Assembly (NCBI GenBank): GCA_965223355.1
Contig: CBDCWE010000003.1
Location: forward strand, 2,728,001 to 2,792,000
Length of the DNA: 64,000 bases
DNA from: Tectiglobus sp965223355
GTDB taxonomy: Bacteria > Pseudomonadota > Alphaproteobacteria > Rhizobiales > Hyphomicrobiaceae
Direction: 5' to 3'
The notes under the pieces were generated by a model. The model was given only the letters and a program-made list of their open reading frames with translations, did no database searches and was not told the origin of the DNA. This document shows, in pieces, positions 26,871 through 36,031 of this stretch. Position numbers and translations under genes: made by a program. The stretch's first letter is position 1. Each line of letters starts with the position of its first letter.

Positions 26871-27572
26871 CGCGAGAGCCACAAGAATTTCCGGAACCTG
26901 CTCAATGCTCTCAATGCAGCAGTCCGCGTGTGGTTCGAGTTCGTCTCTCGTTCCGGTCCCGGTGAGAACCGCAATTTTCAATCCCGCCCCTCCCGCCTCG
27001 GCCATCGCCATGTCGTGATAGTTGTCGCCAACGACGGCCGCTTCGGATGGACTGCAGCCGACGACATCACAGAATGCCGAGAACATTTCCGCACCAGGCT
27101 TGGCTGCAAAGCCACTGTCATATCCGGCCGAAAAGTCGAGGTACTCCGTGAGCTTGTGGCGCACGACAAGGGCCTCGACAGCAGCCGCACTATCGCTGCT
27201 TGCAATTCCCAGCATCAAACCGCGCCCCCTTAGTTTCGCAAACAGGCTGGCGAGATCGGTAACAGGTACGGCGCTGGCCATGCCGCGGGCAAATATCCGG
27301 TCTATCGCCGCCGTTAATTCGACGACGTCAGTTCCGCCGACGTGCTCACTCCACAGCGTCGCAATCTCGAAGGTGGTGCCCGCGGCCAGCACACTGTCGG
27401 CTGCAACCCTCTGAGTGAGCGCATTCCAGCCGCCCATCACGAGCAGTCGATTTGCCAATTCGGGGTCACCGCCGGCGGCCAGAAGGGCAGCGTCTTGATT
27501 GATCGCAATCCAGGTGCGGTGATAGTCGATCAAAGTGCCATCTTTATCGAACAGGATTGCGGAAATTGTCAT
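26868..27572 (-). CDS. HAD-superfamily phosphatase (phosphoglycolate-phosphatase-like)
   Basis: The 234-residue protein has all HAD motifs: DxD in LFDKDGTLIDY (D9 and D11), motif II in GIASSDSAAA, the lysine in GFAAKPGAEMF and motif IV GDNYHDMAMA. The inserted helical cap is of the Gph or phosphonatase type, but the cap lysine of phosphonoacetaldehyde hydrolase is not obvious. It faces the tmp-like genes and is divergent from the DeoR regulator. It may dephosphorylate a metabolite from this block or be a housekeeping phosphatase. The stop lies in a repeat edge. Confidence 0.83.
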   Translation of the reverse strand: MTISAILFDKDGTLIDYHRTWIAINQDAALLAAGGDPELANRLLVMGGWNALTQRVAADSVLAAGTTFEIATLWSEHVGGTDVVELTAAIDRIFARGMASAVPVTDLASLFAKLRGRGLMLGIASSDSAAAVEALVVRHKLTEYLDFSAGYDSGFAAKPGAEMFSAFCDVVGCSPSEAAVVGDNYHDMAMAEAGGAGLKIAVLTGTGTRDELEPHADCCIESIEQVPEILVALA

Positions 27573-27811
27573 TGTTTCATCGCGTCCGATTTCGCTGTTG
27601 TTGGCCGGCTATCGTGACGGGGCGCCGTCAACGAGGTCACCGAGTTGTTGCTGGTTTAAGGCTTCTACATCAGTTTCAATCGACGGGTCATGCCTGACCG
27701 GACCCCAATGCCGGCATTTGCGTTCGCCGACGGATCCAAGGCATGATATGGCATGATGATGGCTATCCGCCTGAGTTCCCATCGCCGCCGTCAAACGGAA
27801 AAGTTCGCAGA

Positions 27812-28600
27812 ATGGTGACACGAAGCTCGAGATGTCGCGGTGGACGCCTTCTTGCAGCTGACCGTCTTGAGCGCATTCGTCTTGAGCTGGAGGCCACTGG
27901 CTCGGTCACGGTGCTGGAACTCGCAGCGGCTCTCAACGTCTCACAAGAGACCATCCGCCGCGACCTACGCCGTCTCGAGCAGTCCGGCGATGTGTCGGTT
28001 GTACACGGCGGCGCGACACGCCGACGATTGTCTGAGCCGCACCTCGCCCAACGCTCGCACCATCGCGCCGATGCCAAGCGTGCGATCGCGCGGTCTGCGG
28101 CCAACCTGGTACCCGAGCGCGGAACGGTGCTTATCGATTCCGGCTCCACAACCCTCGCGCTCGCGACAGAGCTTGCTTCGCATCCACCGCTGACCGTTGC
28201 GACCAACGGCCTGGGCGTTGCAACAATACTGGCACGCGCCGGCCACAAGGTCTTTATGCTTCCGGGCGAAATTGATCCCAATGATGAGTCGGCGATGGGC
28301 GCGGACACAATTGATGCGCTCGAGGCCTATCGTTTTGACGTCGCATTCGTCGGTGCCGGCGGGATCTCCGCCACGGCGGGCCTGACGGACTACCTACCGC
28401 TTGCCGCCCGCTTTCGCGGACGCATGATCACCAGTGCGGATGCCGCGTATCTGTTGGCGGATCGCGACAAATTCGATCGCCAAACACCATATCCGGTCCC
28501 CAACGCCGACCGGCTCGCTGCGATGATCTGCGATGCCCAGCCGACAGGCGAACTCGCCGGCTGGCTGCGGCGGCGCAAGATCCGCGTAATAAAGTCCTGA
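27812..28600 (+). CDS. DeoR/GlpR-family transcriptional regulator
   Basis: The 262-residue regulator has an N-terminal DeoR helix-turn-helix (VTVLELAAALNVSQETIRRD split around residues 33-52, followed by VVHGGATRR). A C-terminal sugar-phosphate-isomerase-like sensor domain contains LIDSGSTTLALATEL and FVGAGGIS. The effector is normally a phosphorylated metabolite. ATG 27812 gives a normal N-terminus; the frame opens 69 bases earlier. It is divergent from the HAD gene and 88 bases upstream of the dimethylglycine dehydrogenase-like gene, so it probably controls one or both. Confidence 0.88.
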   Translation: MVTRSSRCRGGRLLAADRLERIRLELEATGSVTVLELAAALNVSQETIRRDLRRLEQSGDVSVVHGGATRRRLSEPHLAQRSHHRADAKRAIARSAANLVPERGTVLIDSGSTTLALATELASHPPLTVATNGLGVATILARAGHKVFMLPGEIDPNDESAMGADTIDALEAYRFDVAFVGAGGISATAGLTDYLPLAARFRGRMITSADAAYLLADRDKFDRQTPYPVPNADRLAAMICDAQPTGELAGWLRRRKIRVIKS

Positions 28601-28688
28601 TCGGCAAGCCCGCATGTGACTTTGTGTTGAATTTCGTGATTTTTTGTGATTTCCTGGGTGCCGCAACACGCTGGTTGGAGATCGTGCC

Positions 28689-31136
28689 ATGGCAGCGGAA
28701 CTACCCGATCACGCGCGCGTCGTGATCATCGGCGGCGGCATTATTGGTTGTTCAATTGCATATCATCTGGTCAAGCACGGCTGGTCCGATGTTGTCCTGC
28801 TGGAGCAGGGGCGCCTATCCGGCGGAACAACTTGGCATGCAGCGGGGCTCGTCGGGCAACTGCGCGCGCACCAGAACATGACCAGGTTAATCCAATACTC
28901 GACCGAATTGTACAGCCGCCTGGAACAGGAGACCGGACAAGCCACGGGATGGAAACAGTGCGGCTCATTGACGGTTGCCCGCACCGAGGATCGCATGAGC
29001 CTGCTAAAGCGCATTGCTGCTTCAGCGCGCGCGCAAGGTGTCGAATGCGAGCTTCTGTCTCCGTCGCAGGCGCATGAGAAATGGCCGCTACTGGAAAGCA
29101 GGGATCTCGTCGGTGCAGCCTGGTTGCCGGGCGATGGCAAGGCCAATCCGGCCGACATAACGCAGGCCCTGGCCAAGGGTGCGCGCAACGCTGGCGTACG
29201 TATTGGCGAAGGCGTTCGCGTGACGTCATTCGCGATCGAGAATGCGCGCGTAACAGGCGTCGTAACAGACCACGGCCGGATCTCGTCTGAATTCGTCGTA
29301 ATTGCCGGCGGGCAATGGTCGAGACAGTTGGCGTTGAAAGCCGGTGTGACGGTGCCGCTGCACGCGTGCGAGCACATGTATATCATCACCGAGCGTATCG
29401 AAGGAGTTTCACCAGATCTGCCGTGTCTGCGTGATCCCGACGGATTCGTCTATTTCAAGGAAGAGGTCGGCGGCCTATTGATGGGCGGCTTCGAGCCGAA
29501 GGCCAAACCATGGCTAACCGAGGTGCCCGACGACTTCGAATTCGGCATGCTCCCTGATGATTGGGACCAGTTCGAGATCCTGATGAAGAACGCGATCGAG
29601 CGCGTGCCGGCGCTTGGCAGCGCACAGGTCAAACAATTCATGAACGGGCCCGAGAGTTTCACCGCGGACAACAACTACATTCTCGGCGAAGCACCGCAGG
29701 TTAGAAACTTGTTCGTCGCGGCCGGATTCAATTCAACCGGCATCGCATCGGCCGGTGGTGCCGGTTGGGCAATGGCAGATTGGATCGTCTCGGGCGAGCC
29801 GCAACTCGATCTTTGGCCCGTAGACATCCGGCGCTTCGCTGAATTCAACAGCAACGAAATTTGGCTTCGTGACCGGGTCAGCGAGGTGCTGGGCCTGCAC
29901 TACATGATGCCGTGGCCAAATCGCGAGCTTGAGACGGCGAGGCCGTTTCGCCGCTCACCTCTCTTTGACAGGCTTGACGCGAAAGGTGTGATCTGGGGCT
30001 CGAAGATGGGTTGGGAACGGCCCAACGTGTTTGTGCCAAAGGGCGAAACCGCAGAGATTGAGTACAACTGGGATCGCCAGAACTGGTTTGATTGGCATTG
30101 CCAGGAGCAGCATGCTGCGCGCAATGGTGTCTGCATCTTCGATATGTCGTCGTTCGCCAAGTTCCTGATTCAGGGTGATGATGCTGAAGCTGAACTCAAC
30201 CGCCTGTGCGCGAACGATATTTCTGTTCAGCCAGGAACAAGCGTCTATACCGGTCTGTTGAATGCACGTGGCGGTTATGAGAGCGACGTGACCGTTGCGC
30301 GGCTGTCGCAGACGGAATTCCTCATGTTATCCGGCACGGCGCAGGCGGTTCGTGATCCGGAGTGGATCCGGCGCAACCTGCGGCCGCGATCAGCCGCGTT
30401 CCTGACAGACGTGACATCGGCCTATTCGGTCGTCTCGGTCATGGGGCCACGGTCGCGCATGCTGCTCAGCCGCGTTTCGGGAGCTGACCTCGGCGATGAG
30501 CGGTTTCCGTTTGCTGCGGTGCGTGCGATCAATATCGGTTACGCACGCGTTCTTGCGTGTCGGCGCACCTACGTCGGCGCGCTCGGTTGGGAATTGTACG
30601 TACCAACGGAATTTGCAGCCGGTGTTTATGACAAGCTGTTCGATGCCGGCACGGAGTTCGGACTTCGCGATGGCGGCTATTATGCAATTGAAGGCATGCG
30701 CCTCGAAAAGGGATATCGGGCGTGGGGACGTGAGCTGACACCGGACTACAATCCATATGAGGCTGGCCTTGGCTTTGCAGCAAAGTTGGGCAAGGGATGC
30801 GATTTTATCGGTCGCTCGGCATTGCTCGAAGCACGAGGGCAACCACCCAAGCAACGATGCCTGTCATTTGTCGCCGTTCCGGCCGACGCACCGCTGGCAC
30901 ATGGCGGTGAGGCGATCCTGGTTGATGGCCGGCCGGTCGGCGAGGTCACGTCGGCAGCGTTCGGAGCAAGTCTGGATCGGCTCGTAATGCTTGGCTATGT
31001 CGCCACCGGCGGTGATGTCGTCAACGATGCCTGGATCGGCGAACGCCAATTCAAGGTCGATATTGCCGGTGTCGCAATCCCGATTACCGCGACAGCGCGC
31101 GCACCGTTCGATCCAGCCAACAACAAGCTGAAATGA
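28689..31136 (+). CDS. Dimethylglycine/sarcosine dehydrogenase-like FAD and GcvT-domain protein
   Basis: The 815-residue flavoprotein has an N-terminal DAO domain with FAD motif VIIGGGIIGCSIAYHLVKHG (about 14-33) and GGTTWHAAG at about 50, whose His is the covalent FAD site in DMGDH and SARDH. A C-terminal GcvT-type tetrahydrofolate domain covers about 430-800 (FDMSSFAKF, MLSGTAQAV, GWELYVP, EKGYRAWGRELTPD). Such enzymes demethylate dimethylglycine or sarcosine and pass the C1 unit to folate. Glycine betaine would be the product of the tmp-like genes, so it fits further demethylation. The betaine-to-dimethylglycine step has no gene in this window. The start has TTGGAG upstream. Confidence 0.88.
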   Translation: MAAELPDHARVVIIGGGIIGCSIAYHLVKHGWSDVVLLEQGRLSGGTTWHAAGLVGQLRAHQNMTRLIQYSTELYSRLEQETGQATGWKQCGSLTVARTEDRMSLLKRIAASARAQGVECELLSPSQAHEKWPLLESRDLVGAAWLPGDGKANPADITQALAKGARNAGVRIGEGVRVTSFAIENARVTGVVTDHGRISSEFVVIAGGQWSRQLALKAGVTVPLHACEHMYIITERIEGVSPDLPCLRDPDGFVYFKEEVGGLLMGGFEPKAKPWLTEVPDDFEFGMLPDDWDQFEILMKNAIERVPALGSAQVKQFMNGPESFTADNNYILGEAPQVRNLFVAAGFNSTGIASAGGAGWAMADWIVSGEPQLDLWPVDIRRFAEFNSNEIWLRDRVSEVLGLHYMMPWPNRELETARPFRRSPLFDRLDAKGVIWGSKMGWERPNVFVPKGETAEIEYNWDRQNWFDWHCQEQHAARNGVCIFDMSSFAKFLIQGDDAEAELNRLCANDISVQPGTSVYTGLLNARGGYESDVTVARLSQTEFLMLSGTAQAVRDPEWIRRNLRPRSAAFLTDVTSAYSVVSVMGPRSRMLLSRVSGADLGDERFPFAAVRAINIGYARVLACRRTYVGALGWELYVPTEFAAGVYDKLFDAGTEFGLRDGGYYAIEGMRLEKGYRAWGRELTPDYNPYEAGLGFAAKLGKGCDFIGRSALLEARGQPPKQRCLSFVAVPADAPLAHGGEAILVDGRPVGEVTSAAFGASLDRLVMLGYVATGGDVVNDAWIGERQFKVDIAGVAIPITATARAPFDPANNKLK

Positions 31137-31223
31137 TAGCCGTCGGGCCAGGCCAGAACCCACGCATGCCCAGGGTTTGAATTTTTGCGGCGGCTCACAG
31201 CCCAGCGATGACGGGATTTACGG

Positions 31224-32072
31224 ATGGATACCCACGTCTTTCTGGCCATGCTGGCTGCAGCGTTCTGCCATGCGGGATGGAATTCGATTCTGAAGCTCAA
31301 CCTGGCACCGTTCACTGCGCTGGTGCTGATCAACACCGCGAGCGCAATCGTCGTTGCACCCATTGTCTTGATGGTCCCGTTTCCCGATAGCAATGCGTGG
31401 CCTTATCTGATCGCGAGCCTTGCAGTTCACGCGCTGTATTACGCCGGACTGACCGAGGCCTACCGCACCGGGGATCTCGGTCAGGTCTATCCGATTGCAC
31501 GCGGCGGCGCTCCGCTGCTGACCGCGCTGGCGGCTTACCTATGGCTGGGCGAGAATCCGGGCGCTGTCGGTTGGCTTGGTATTGCAGTCTTAGCAAGCGG
31601 TATCTTGTTGTTGTCCTTTCCGGGCCAAAGGACGTCCGGACGGCTTGAGTTTCGCGCGGTCTCGTTTGCCCTGTTAACCGCCGTTGCAATCTCTCTTTAC
31701 ACGGTTGTGGACGGCACCGGGGCCCGCGCTTCCGGATCCGCGGCGTCTTACATTTCCTGGTTGTTTCTGTTGGACGGCCTGATGATGTTGCTGCTCGGCA
31801 TCCTGAGCCTCGGTCACGCACAACTCTGGTCCCGGTTCCGTTGCGCCTGGAAGACGTTGATGCTCGGCGGAACGATGGCGCTGCTCAGCTATGGCACGGC
31901 GATCTGGGCGATGACGTTGGCGCCGATCGCCATGGTTGCAGCCGTGCGCGAGACCAGCGTGCTGTTTGCGACGGCGCTTGGGATTGTGGTGTTGAAGGAA
32001 GCAGTCATCCCGACGCGGATCCTGGCTGCCGGCGTCGTGCTCACGGGTCTCGTTTTGATGCGCATGAGCTAG
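31224..32072 (+). CDS. EamA/DMT-family transporter
   Basis: The 282-residue inner-membrane protein has about ten hydrophobic helices in two EamA halves. Typical parts are VFLAMLAAAFCHAGWN at the start, YRTGDLGQVYPIARGGAPLL at the end of the first half and a second-half MTLAPIAMVAAVRETSVLFA. Family members export or exchange small polar metabolites. The substrate is unknown. The position 87 bases after the DMGDH-like gene suggests co-transcription. Confidence 0.83.
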   Translation: MDTHVFLAMLAAAFCHAGWNSILKLNLAPFTALVLINTASAIVVAPIVLMVPFPDSNAWPYLIASLAVHALYYAGLTEAYRTGDLGQVYPIARGGAPLLTALAAYLWLGENPGAVGWLGIAVLASGILLLSFPGQRTSGRLEFRAVSFALLTAVAISLYTVVDGTGARASGSAASYISWLFLLDGLMMLLLGILSLGHAQLWSRFRCAWKTLMLGGTMALLSYGTAIWAMTLAPIAMVAAVRETSVLFATALGIVVLKEAVIPTRILAAGVVLTGLVLMRMS

Positions 32073-32105
32073 CAGCCCGTCGGAGTGAGTTTCTGGCGGA
32101 AGCGG

Positions 32106-32343
32106 CATGATGGCAACTGTGCAATGATCTTGCGGTTAGGGGCATTCTTGAATTTGCGCGCGCGCTTGGTGTTGTCGGCGGGGTGACGCGGTGCAAATCG
32201 AGGTTGACGCCGGTAACGCCTCTCAGATCGAAGCGGCGGAAACCGAGGACGCCCTTGATGATGCCGAACACCGGTTCGACGGTTTGTTGGCGCAGTTTGT
32301 ACTAGGCTCTGCCTTTATCGCTCTCCAACTTCTTCTTCTTTGC
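32106..32343 (-). pseudogene. Decayed C-terminal remnant of an IS1182-like transposase
   Basis: Reading the minus strand gives KKKLESDKGRA, an in-frame TAG, then YKLRQQTVEPVFGIIKG and VLGFRRFDLRGVTGV. This is the conserved C-terminal block of IS1182-group DDE transposases. After that the frame degenerates where a LVTLAYN-like segment would be expected. No N-terminal part remains. The wider gap 32073-32657 contains nothing else but one hairpin module near 32387 and the dctP leader. Confidence 0.75.
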
Positions 32344-32359
32344 TACCATACAAGCGTCC

Positions 32360-32420
32360 TTGGGAACCTTCGATCAAGTCTCAGACTTCCAAAGGGCACC
32401 GCCCTTTGCAAACCCGTACG
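32360..32420 (-). repeat. Single-module remnant of the multi-hairpin repeat, copy D
   Basis: GGGAACCTTCGATCAAGTCTC leads into CCAAAGGGCACCGCCCTTTG and GCAAACCCG. Only the terminal hairpin module and the outer flank survive. It lies just beyond the transposase remnant. Confidence 0.7.
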
Positions 32421-32657
32421 GCCACAAATCACGCCATCAATGCCAGCCCGACAGCTTATCAAAACGCAAACCAACACACCGCTGATTTGTCTGATATCAG
32501 CGGGGCAAATCGACGATTGCCCTTGCTGACCGACGTCCAAACGACGTAACTTGCGCCAAGCGCGGGAAATGACCTGTGCCGGACAAGCCAGGAGATATCA
32601 GCGCCGAGCGGGCCACAACATGATCCGCCGGACGAACACTGTTACGTGGAGGAAATC

Positions 32658-33686
32658 TTGAAAAAGCTAAGTTTTGTAACGGTAGCTGCCGCAGTAGCGG
32701 TGGTTGCCGCACCGGTGTTTGCGCAAACCAATATCAAAGTGCAGGCCAGCTCAAAGGCTGGCGACTGGGCGCATCGGTTCATGACCGACAACTGGGCGCC
32801 GAAGCTCAAGGCGATGACATTTGGCAAGCTCTCCATAGAAGTTCTGCCGACCAAGGCCGTGGTACCGCATCGTGAAACGATTGACGCGGTGGCAAACGGT
32901 ATCCTCGACGGTGACCTCAACGCAGTTTCATATTTCGCCGGTCGCGATCCTGCCTTCGCAATCATCGGTGACCTAATCGCCGGCTACGACACCGTAGATC
33001 AGGTTCGCACGTTCTGCATGCACGGTGGCGGCAAAGAGATCCTGCAGAAGCTTTACGACAAGTATACCAAGGGCAAGGTCGTGGTCATCGGTTGCGGCCC
33101 CTATGCCAAAGAAGCGCTCGTCTCGAAGAACAAGATCACGACGGTCGACGGCCTGAAAGGCGTGAAGATCCGCTCGCCGGAAGGTCTTGCCGCCGAAGTT
33201 TTCAAGCGTGTTGGCGCCGCTCCGGTATCGCTGCCGTTCTCGGAAGTTTATACGGCCCTGGAGAAGGGGCTGATCGATGCTGCCGACGCTTCGGCGTTCG
33301 TGAACAACGAAGCCCATGGCATGCACAAGATCGCGAAATTCCCGATCTATCCCGGCATTCACTCGATGGCCGTTCTGCAGTTCATCATGAACAAGCGCAA
33401 GTGGGCCTCGCTTGGCAAGGACGGCCAGACGGCACTGCAGGTCTGGTATTCGGCGGCCTATGATGCCATGCGTCGCGAAGCCGACCTTCAGGATCGCGAA
33501 ATTGCTGAAAAGTATGGCAAGCCGGGCAGTGGTGTAACGGTCGTTGACTGGGCCCAGCAGGAACGCGACAAGTTCCGTGAGATCTCGGTCAAGGCCTGGC
33601 AGGATTTCGCCGCCAAGACGCCGCTGGCCAAAGAAGCGCTCGATGCCCACCTGGCGTTCATGAAGAAGACGGGCATGCTGAAGTAG
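32658..33686 (+). CDS. dctP: TRAP transporter solute-binding protein DctP
   Basis: The 342-residue periplasmic binding protein has a signal peptide (KKLSFVTVAAAVAVVAAPVFA then QTN). Family motifs are GVKIRSPEGLAAEVFKRVGA with the carboxylate-binding Arg, PFSEVYTALEKGLIDAAD and a C-terminal helix block. I place the start at TTG 32658 because GGAGGA lies six bases upstream and gives a clean signal peptide; a GTG at 32646 would bury that ribosome site in the coding region. It binds a carboxylated solute and delivers it to the DctQM membrane protein encoded next. The ligand is unknown; a betaine-like compound would fit the neighbours. Confidence 0.92.
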   Translation: MKKLSFVTVAAAVAVVAAPVFAQTNIKVQASSKAGDWAHRFMTDNWAPKLKAMTFGKLSIEVLPTKAVVPHRETIDAVANGILDGDLNAVSYFAGRDPAFAIIGDLIAGYDTVDQVRTFCMHGGGKEILQKLYDKYTKGKVVVIGCGPYAKEALVSKNKITTVDGLKGVKIRSPEGLAAEVFKRVGAAPVSLPFSEVYTALEKGLIDAADASAFVNNEAHGMHKIAKFPIYPGIHSMAVLQFIMNKRKWASLGKDGQTALQVWYSAAYDAMRREADLQDREIAEKYGKPGSGVTVVDWAQQERDKFREISVKAWQDFAAKTPLAKEALDAHLAFMKKTGMLK

Positions 33687-33711
33687 TCAGCATCCCCGCC
33701 CCTGTCGATCG

Positions 33712-33737
33712 GGCCGCGCCAAACGGTTGGCGCGGCC
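33712..33737 (+). other. Perfect 11-bp intercistronic hairpin between dctP and dctQM
   Basis: GGCCGCGCCAA pairs perfectly with TTGGCGCGGCC around ACGG. It lies 25 bases after the dctP stop and about 50 before dctQM, with no U-tract. In binding-protein operons such stem-loops usually protect the upstream message and limit read-through, so the binding protein is made in excess. Confidence 0.75.
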
Positions 33738-33788
33738 TGCGTGTTCCGTCATCTCCCACTTGAATTCTTGAATTGATGAGGCCAGCCC

Positions 33789-35840
33789 ATGGTTGCCGCG
33801 ACAGAAACGACGCAGGTGATTGAACAGCGCGCGGGAACTGCCGTCGCTCGCGGCGTCGATCACGTCAGCCGTTTTCTCGGCCTCTCGGTCGGCAATCTCT
33901 ATATCATTTGTGCTTTCGTTACGCTCTACGAAGTGATTGCCCGCTATGTGTTCAACGCTCCGACGCAGTGGGCGTTCGAGGTCGTTATGACGTTGTGTGC
34001 GTGCGCGTGGATGCTCTCGGCCGGCTACGTCACGCTGCAAAAGCGACATATCGGCATCACGGTGTTCTACCTTATGGCCAGCGATCGTGTGCGCTGGTGG
34101 CTTGATCTCCTTGCTATGTTGGTTGGCGTTTTTGCGCTCTACATGATGGTCAGCGACACGCTCATCCGGGCATTGGAATCGATTGATCTCATCGAGCGCG
34201 GCGGCACGGGCTGGAACTCACCGCAGCCGATGGTGCTCAAGACGATACTCGTTGTCGGCCTATTTCTGTACCTGATGCAGCTTTTGATGAACCTGTCGCG
34301 GCATTTCCAGAACCGCATGATTGAATTCATCGTCCTTGCAGTTACTGCCCTGATCGTCCTTCGCTACGGCATTCAGATTGGCCACCACTATCTCGGCGAA
34401 GCCAGCCTTCCGGGCCTGATTGACAAGGCCATCATCGGCCTTGGTGAGCGAACCCTGAACCTTAACGACAGCATCGATGTGCGCAGCTATGGCATCGGCG
34501 TCGTCAGTCTCGGCATTGTCGCAGCACTGCTCGTACTCATGATGACCGGTATGCCGCTCGGTATCGTGACGCTGATCATTTCGGTGGTCTGCGCCTTTCT
34601 CTTCTTCGGCACCAACGGGCTCTATCTCGTCTCCGTCAATGCCTTTGACCTGTTGGAAAAATATCCGCTCGTGGCGGTCCCATTGTTTGTGTTGATGGCG
34701 ACGATCCTTGAGCGGGCCGGCATTGCCGAAGATCTGTTCGATGCCATGTCGATTTTTGCCGGCAATTTCCGCGGCGGCGTTGCCCTTCAAACTACGGTCG
34801 TCGCCGTCATCCTGGCTGCCATGTCGGGCGTCATGGGTGGCGAGATCGTGATGCTCGGCCTGGTTGCCCTGCCGCAGCTGCTTCGCCTCAAATACGACCG
34901 GCGAATGTCGATCGGCCTGATATGTGCCGCCGGCGCGCTTGCGACATTGATCCCACCGTCGATCGTCATGATCGTTTATGGTCTGAGCGCCAATGTCGGC
35001 ATTGGCGACCTGTTTGCCGCCGGTTTCATCCCCGGCATTATGCTGGCGACGTTTTACGTTTCCTACGTTCTCGTACGCGTGAATCTGAACCCGTCGATGG
35101 CACCGACAGCGACAGAGATTGCAGAAATGTTGGGGACCGAAAAAACGGGCCTGAGCAAGGAGCGCTACATTGCCGTGGCGCTTTGCGTCTTTCTCATCGC
35201 CTTCGTTATGGGATCAATTTATGCCGGAATTGCCTCGGTAACGGAAGCCGCCGGGGTTGGTGTGTTCGGCGCCATTGTGGTGGCGGCGGTGCGAAACCGT
35301 TTCAACTTCAGCCTGCTTCGTGATTCGCTCGCCAACACGATGGGTGTGGTTGGCACCATCATCTGGCTCATCATCGGCGCCGTAGCCTTTACCGGGCTCT
35401 ACAACCTGGTTGGGGGTGCAGCGTTTATGCGCTCCCTGTTTGCCGACCTTGGCCTGCCGCCACTCGGCATTGTCTTCGTCATGATGGCGATCCTCGTTGT
35501 CCTCGGAACTTTCATGGAGTGGATCGCGATCATCTTCATCACCGTGCCGGTGTTTGCACCAGTGGTCCGCGACATGGGCCCGCAGCTCGGCATGGAGCCC
35601 TCGTGGGCTGCAGTTTGGTTCGGCGTTCTGTTTGTCATGAATATCCAGATCTACTTCCTGTCACCGCCATTTGGACCGGCGTGTTTCTGGCTGAAATCCG
35701 TCGCGCCGAAGGACATCACCCTGCAGGAAATCTTCCTGTCGGTTCTACCGTTCATCGTGCTGCAGATCATCGGTATGCTGCTGGTGATGTTCTTCCCGCA
35801 GATCGCACTGTGGCTGCCGCAGGTGCTTAACCCCGCATAA
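33789..35840 (+). CDS. dctQM: Fused TRAP transporter membrane protein DctQM
   Basis: The 683-residue inner-membrane protein joins the small DctQ subunit and the large DctM permease. About 1-190 contains four helices with YVFNAPTQWAFEVVMTLCAC. DctM then follows with twelve or more helices, including IPPSIVMIVYGL (tandem Pro in a substrate-channel loop) and GTFMEWIAIIFITVPVFAPV. Between them is an extra hydrophobic stretch near 155-190. Most TRAP systems encode Q and M separately; fusions are known. It imports the solute bound by DctP using a sodium gradient. The stop is followed by modular repeat E. Confidence 0.92.
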   Translation: MVAATETTQVIEQRAGTAVARGVDHVSRFLGLSVGNLYIICAFVTLYEVIARYVFNAPTQWAFEVVMTLCACAWMLSAGYVTLQKRHIGITVFYLMASDRVRWWLDLLAMLVGVFALYMMVSDTLIRALESIDLIERGGTGWNSPQPMVLKTILVVGLFLYLMQLLMNLSRHFQNRMIEFIVLAVTALIVLRYGIQIGHHYLGEASLPGLIDKAIIGLGERTLNLNDSIDVRSYGIGVVSLGIVAALLVLMMTGMPLGIVTLIISVVCAFLFFGTNGLYLVSVNAFDLLEKYPLVAVPLFVLMATILERAGIAEDLFDAMSIFAGNFRGGVALQTTVVAVILAAMSGVMGGEIVMLGLVALPQLLRLKYDRRMSIGLICAAGALATLIPPSIVMIVYGLSANVGIGDLFAAGFIPGIMLATFYVSYVLVRVNLNPSMAPTATEIAEMLGTEKTGLSKERYIAVALCVFLIAFVMGSIYAGIASVTEAAGVGVFGAIVVAAVRNRFNFSLLRDSLANTMGVVGTIIWLIIGAVAFTGLYNLVGGAAFMRSLFADLGLPPLGIVFVMMAILVVLGTFMEWIAIIFITVPVFAPVVRDMGPQLGMEPSWAAVWFGVLFVMNIQIYFLSPPFGPACFWLKSVAPKDITLQEIFLSVLPFIVLQIIGMLLVMFFPQIALWLPQVLNPA

Positions 35841-35860
35841 GCAGCCACACCAACGGCACC

Positions 35861-36031
35861 TGTGAACACGTTTGGGGTCCAGGGGATAGATCCCCTGGTC
35901 GGGGTGTTTGAGGGGTTGAAAGCCCCTCAAGGATCGCCGCTTGGCGGCGATATGTTAAGGGCTCTGCCCTTAACGATCCCGCCAAAGGGCACTGCCCTTT
36001 GGAAACCTGAGACTTGTTCAGAGGATCCCTA
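35861..36031 (+). repeat. Modular multi-hairpin repeat, copy E; supplies a stop codon
   Basis: All five hairpins are intact: CCAGGGGATAGATCCCCTGG, GAGGGG..CCCCTC, GATCGCCGCTTGGCGGCGAT, GTTAAGGGC..GCCCTTAAC and CCAAAGGGC..GCCCTTTGG. Its right flank, read on the minus strand, starts TAGGGATCCTCTGAACAAGT. That TAG is the stop codon of the 2OG oxygenase gene. It lies between convergent genes. Confidence 0.88.

Noticed and set aside
32191..32529. 112-codon plus-strand frame
   Set aside because: It runs across the transposase remnant and the repeat module; the minus strand carries the recognisable transposase sequence.
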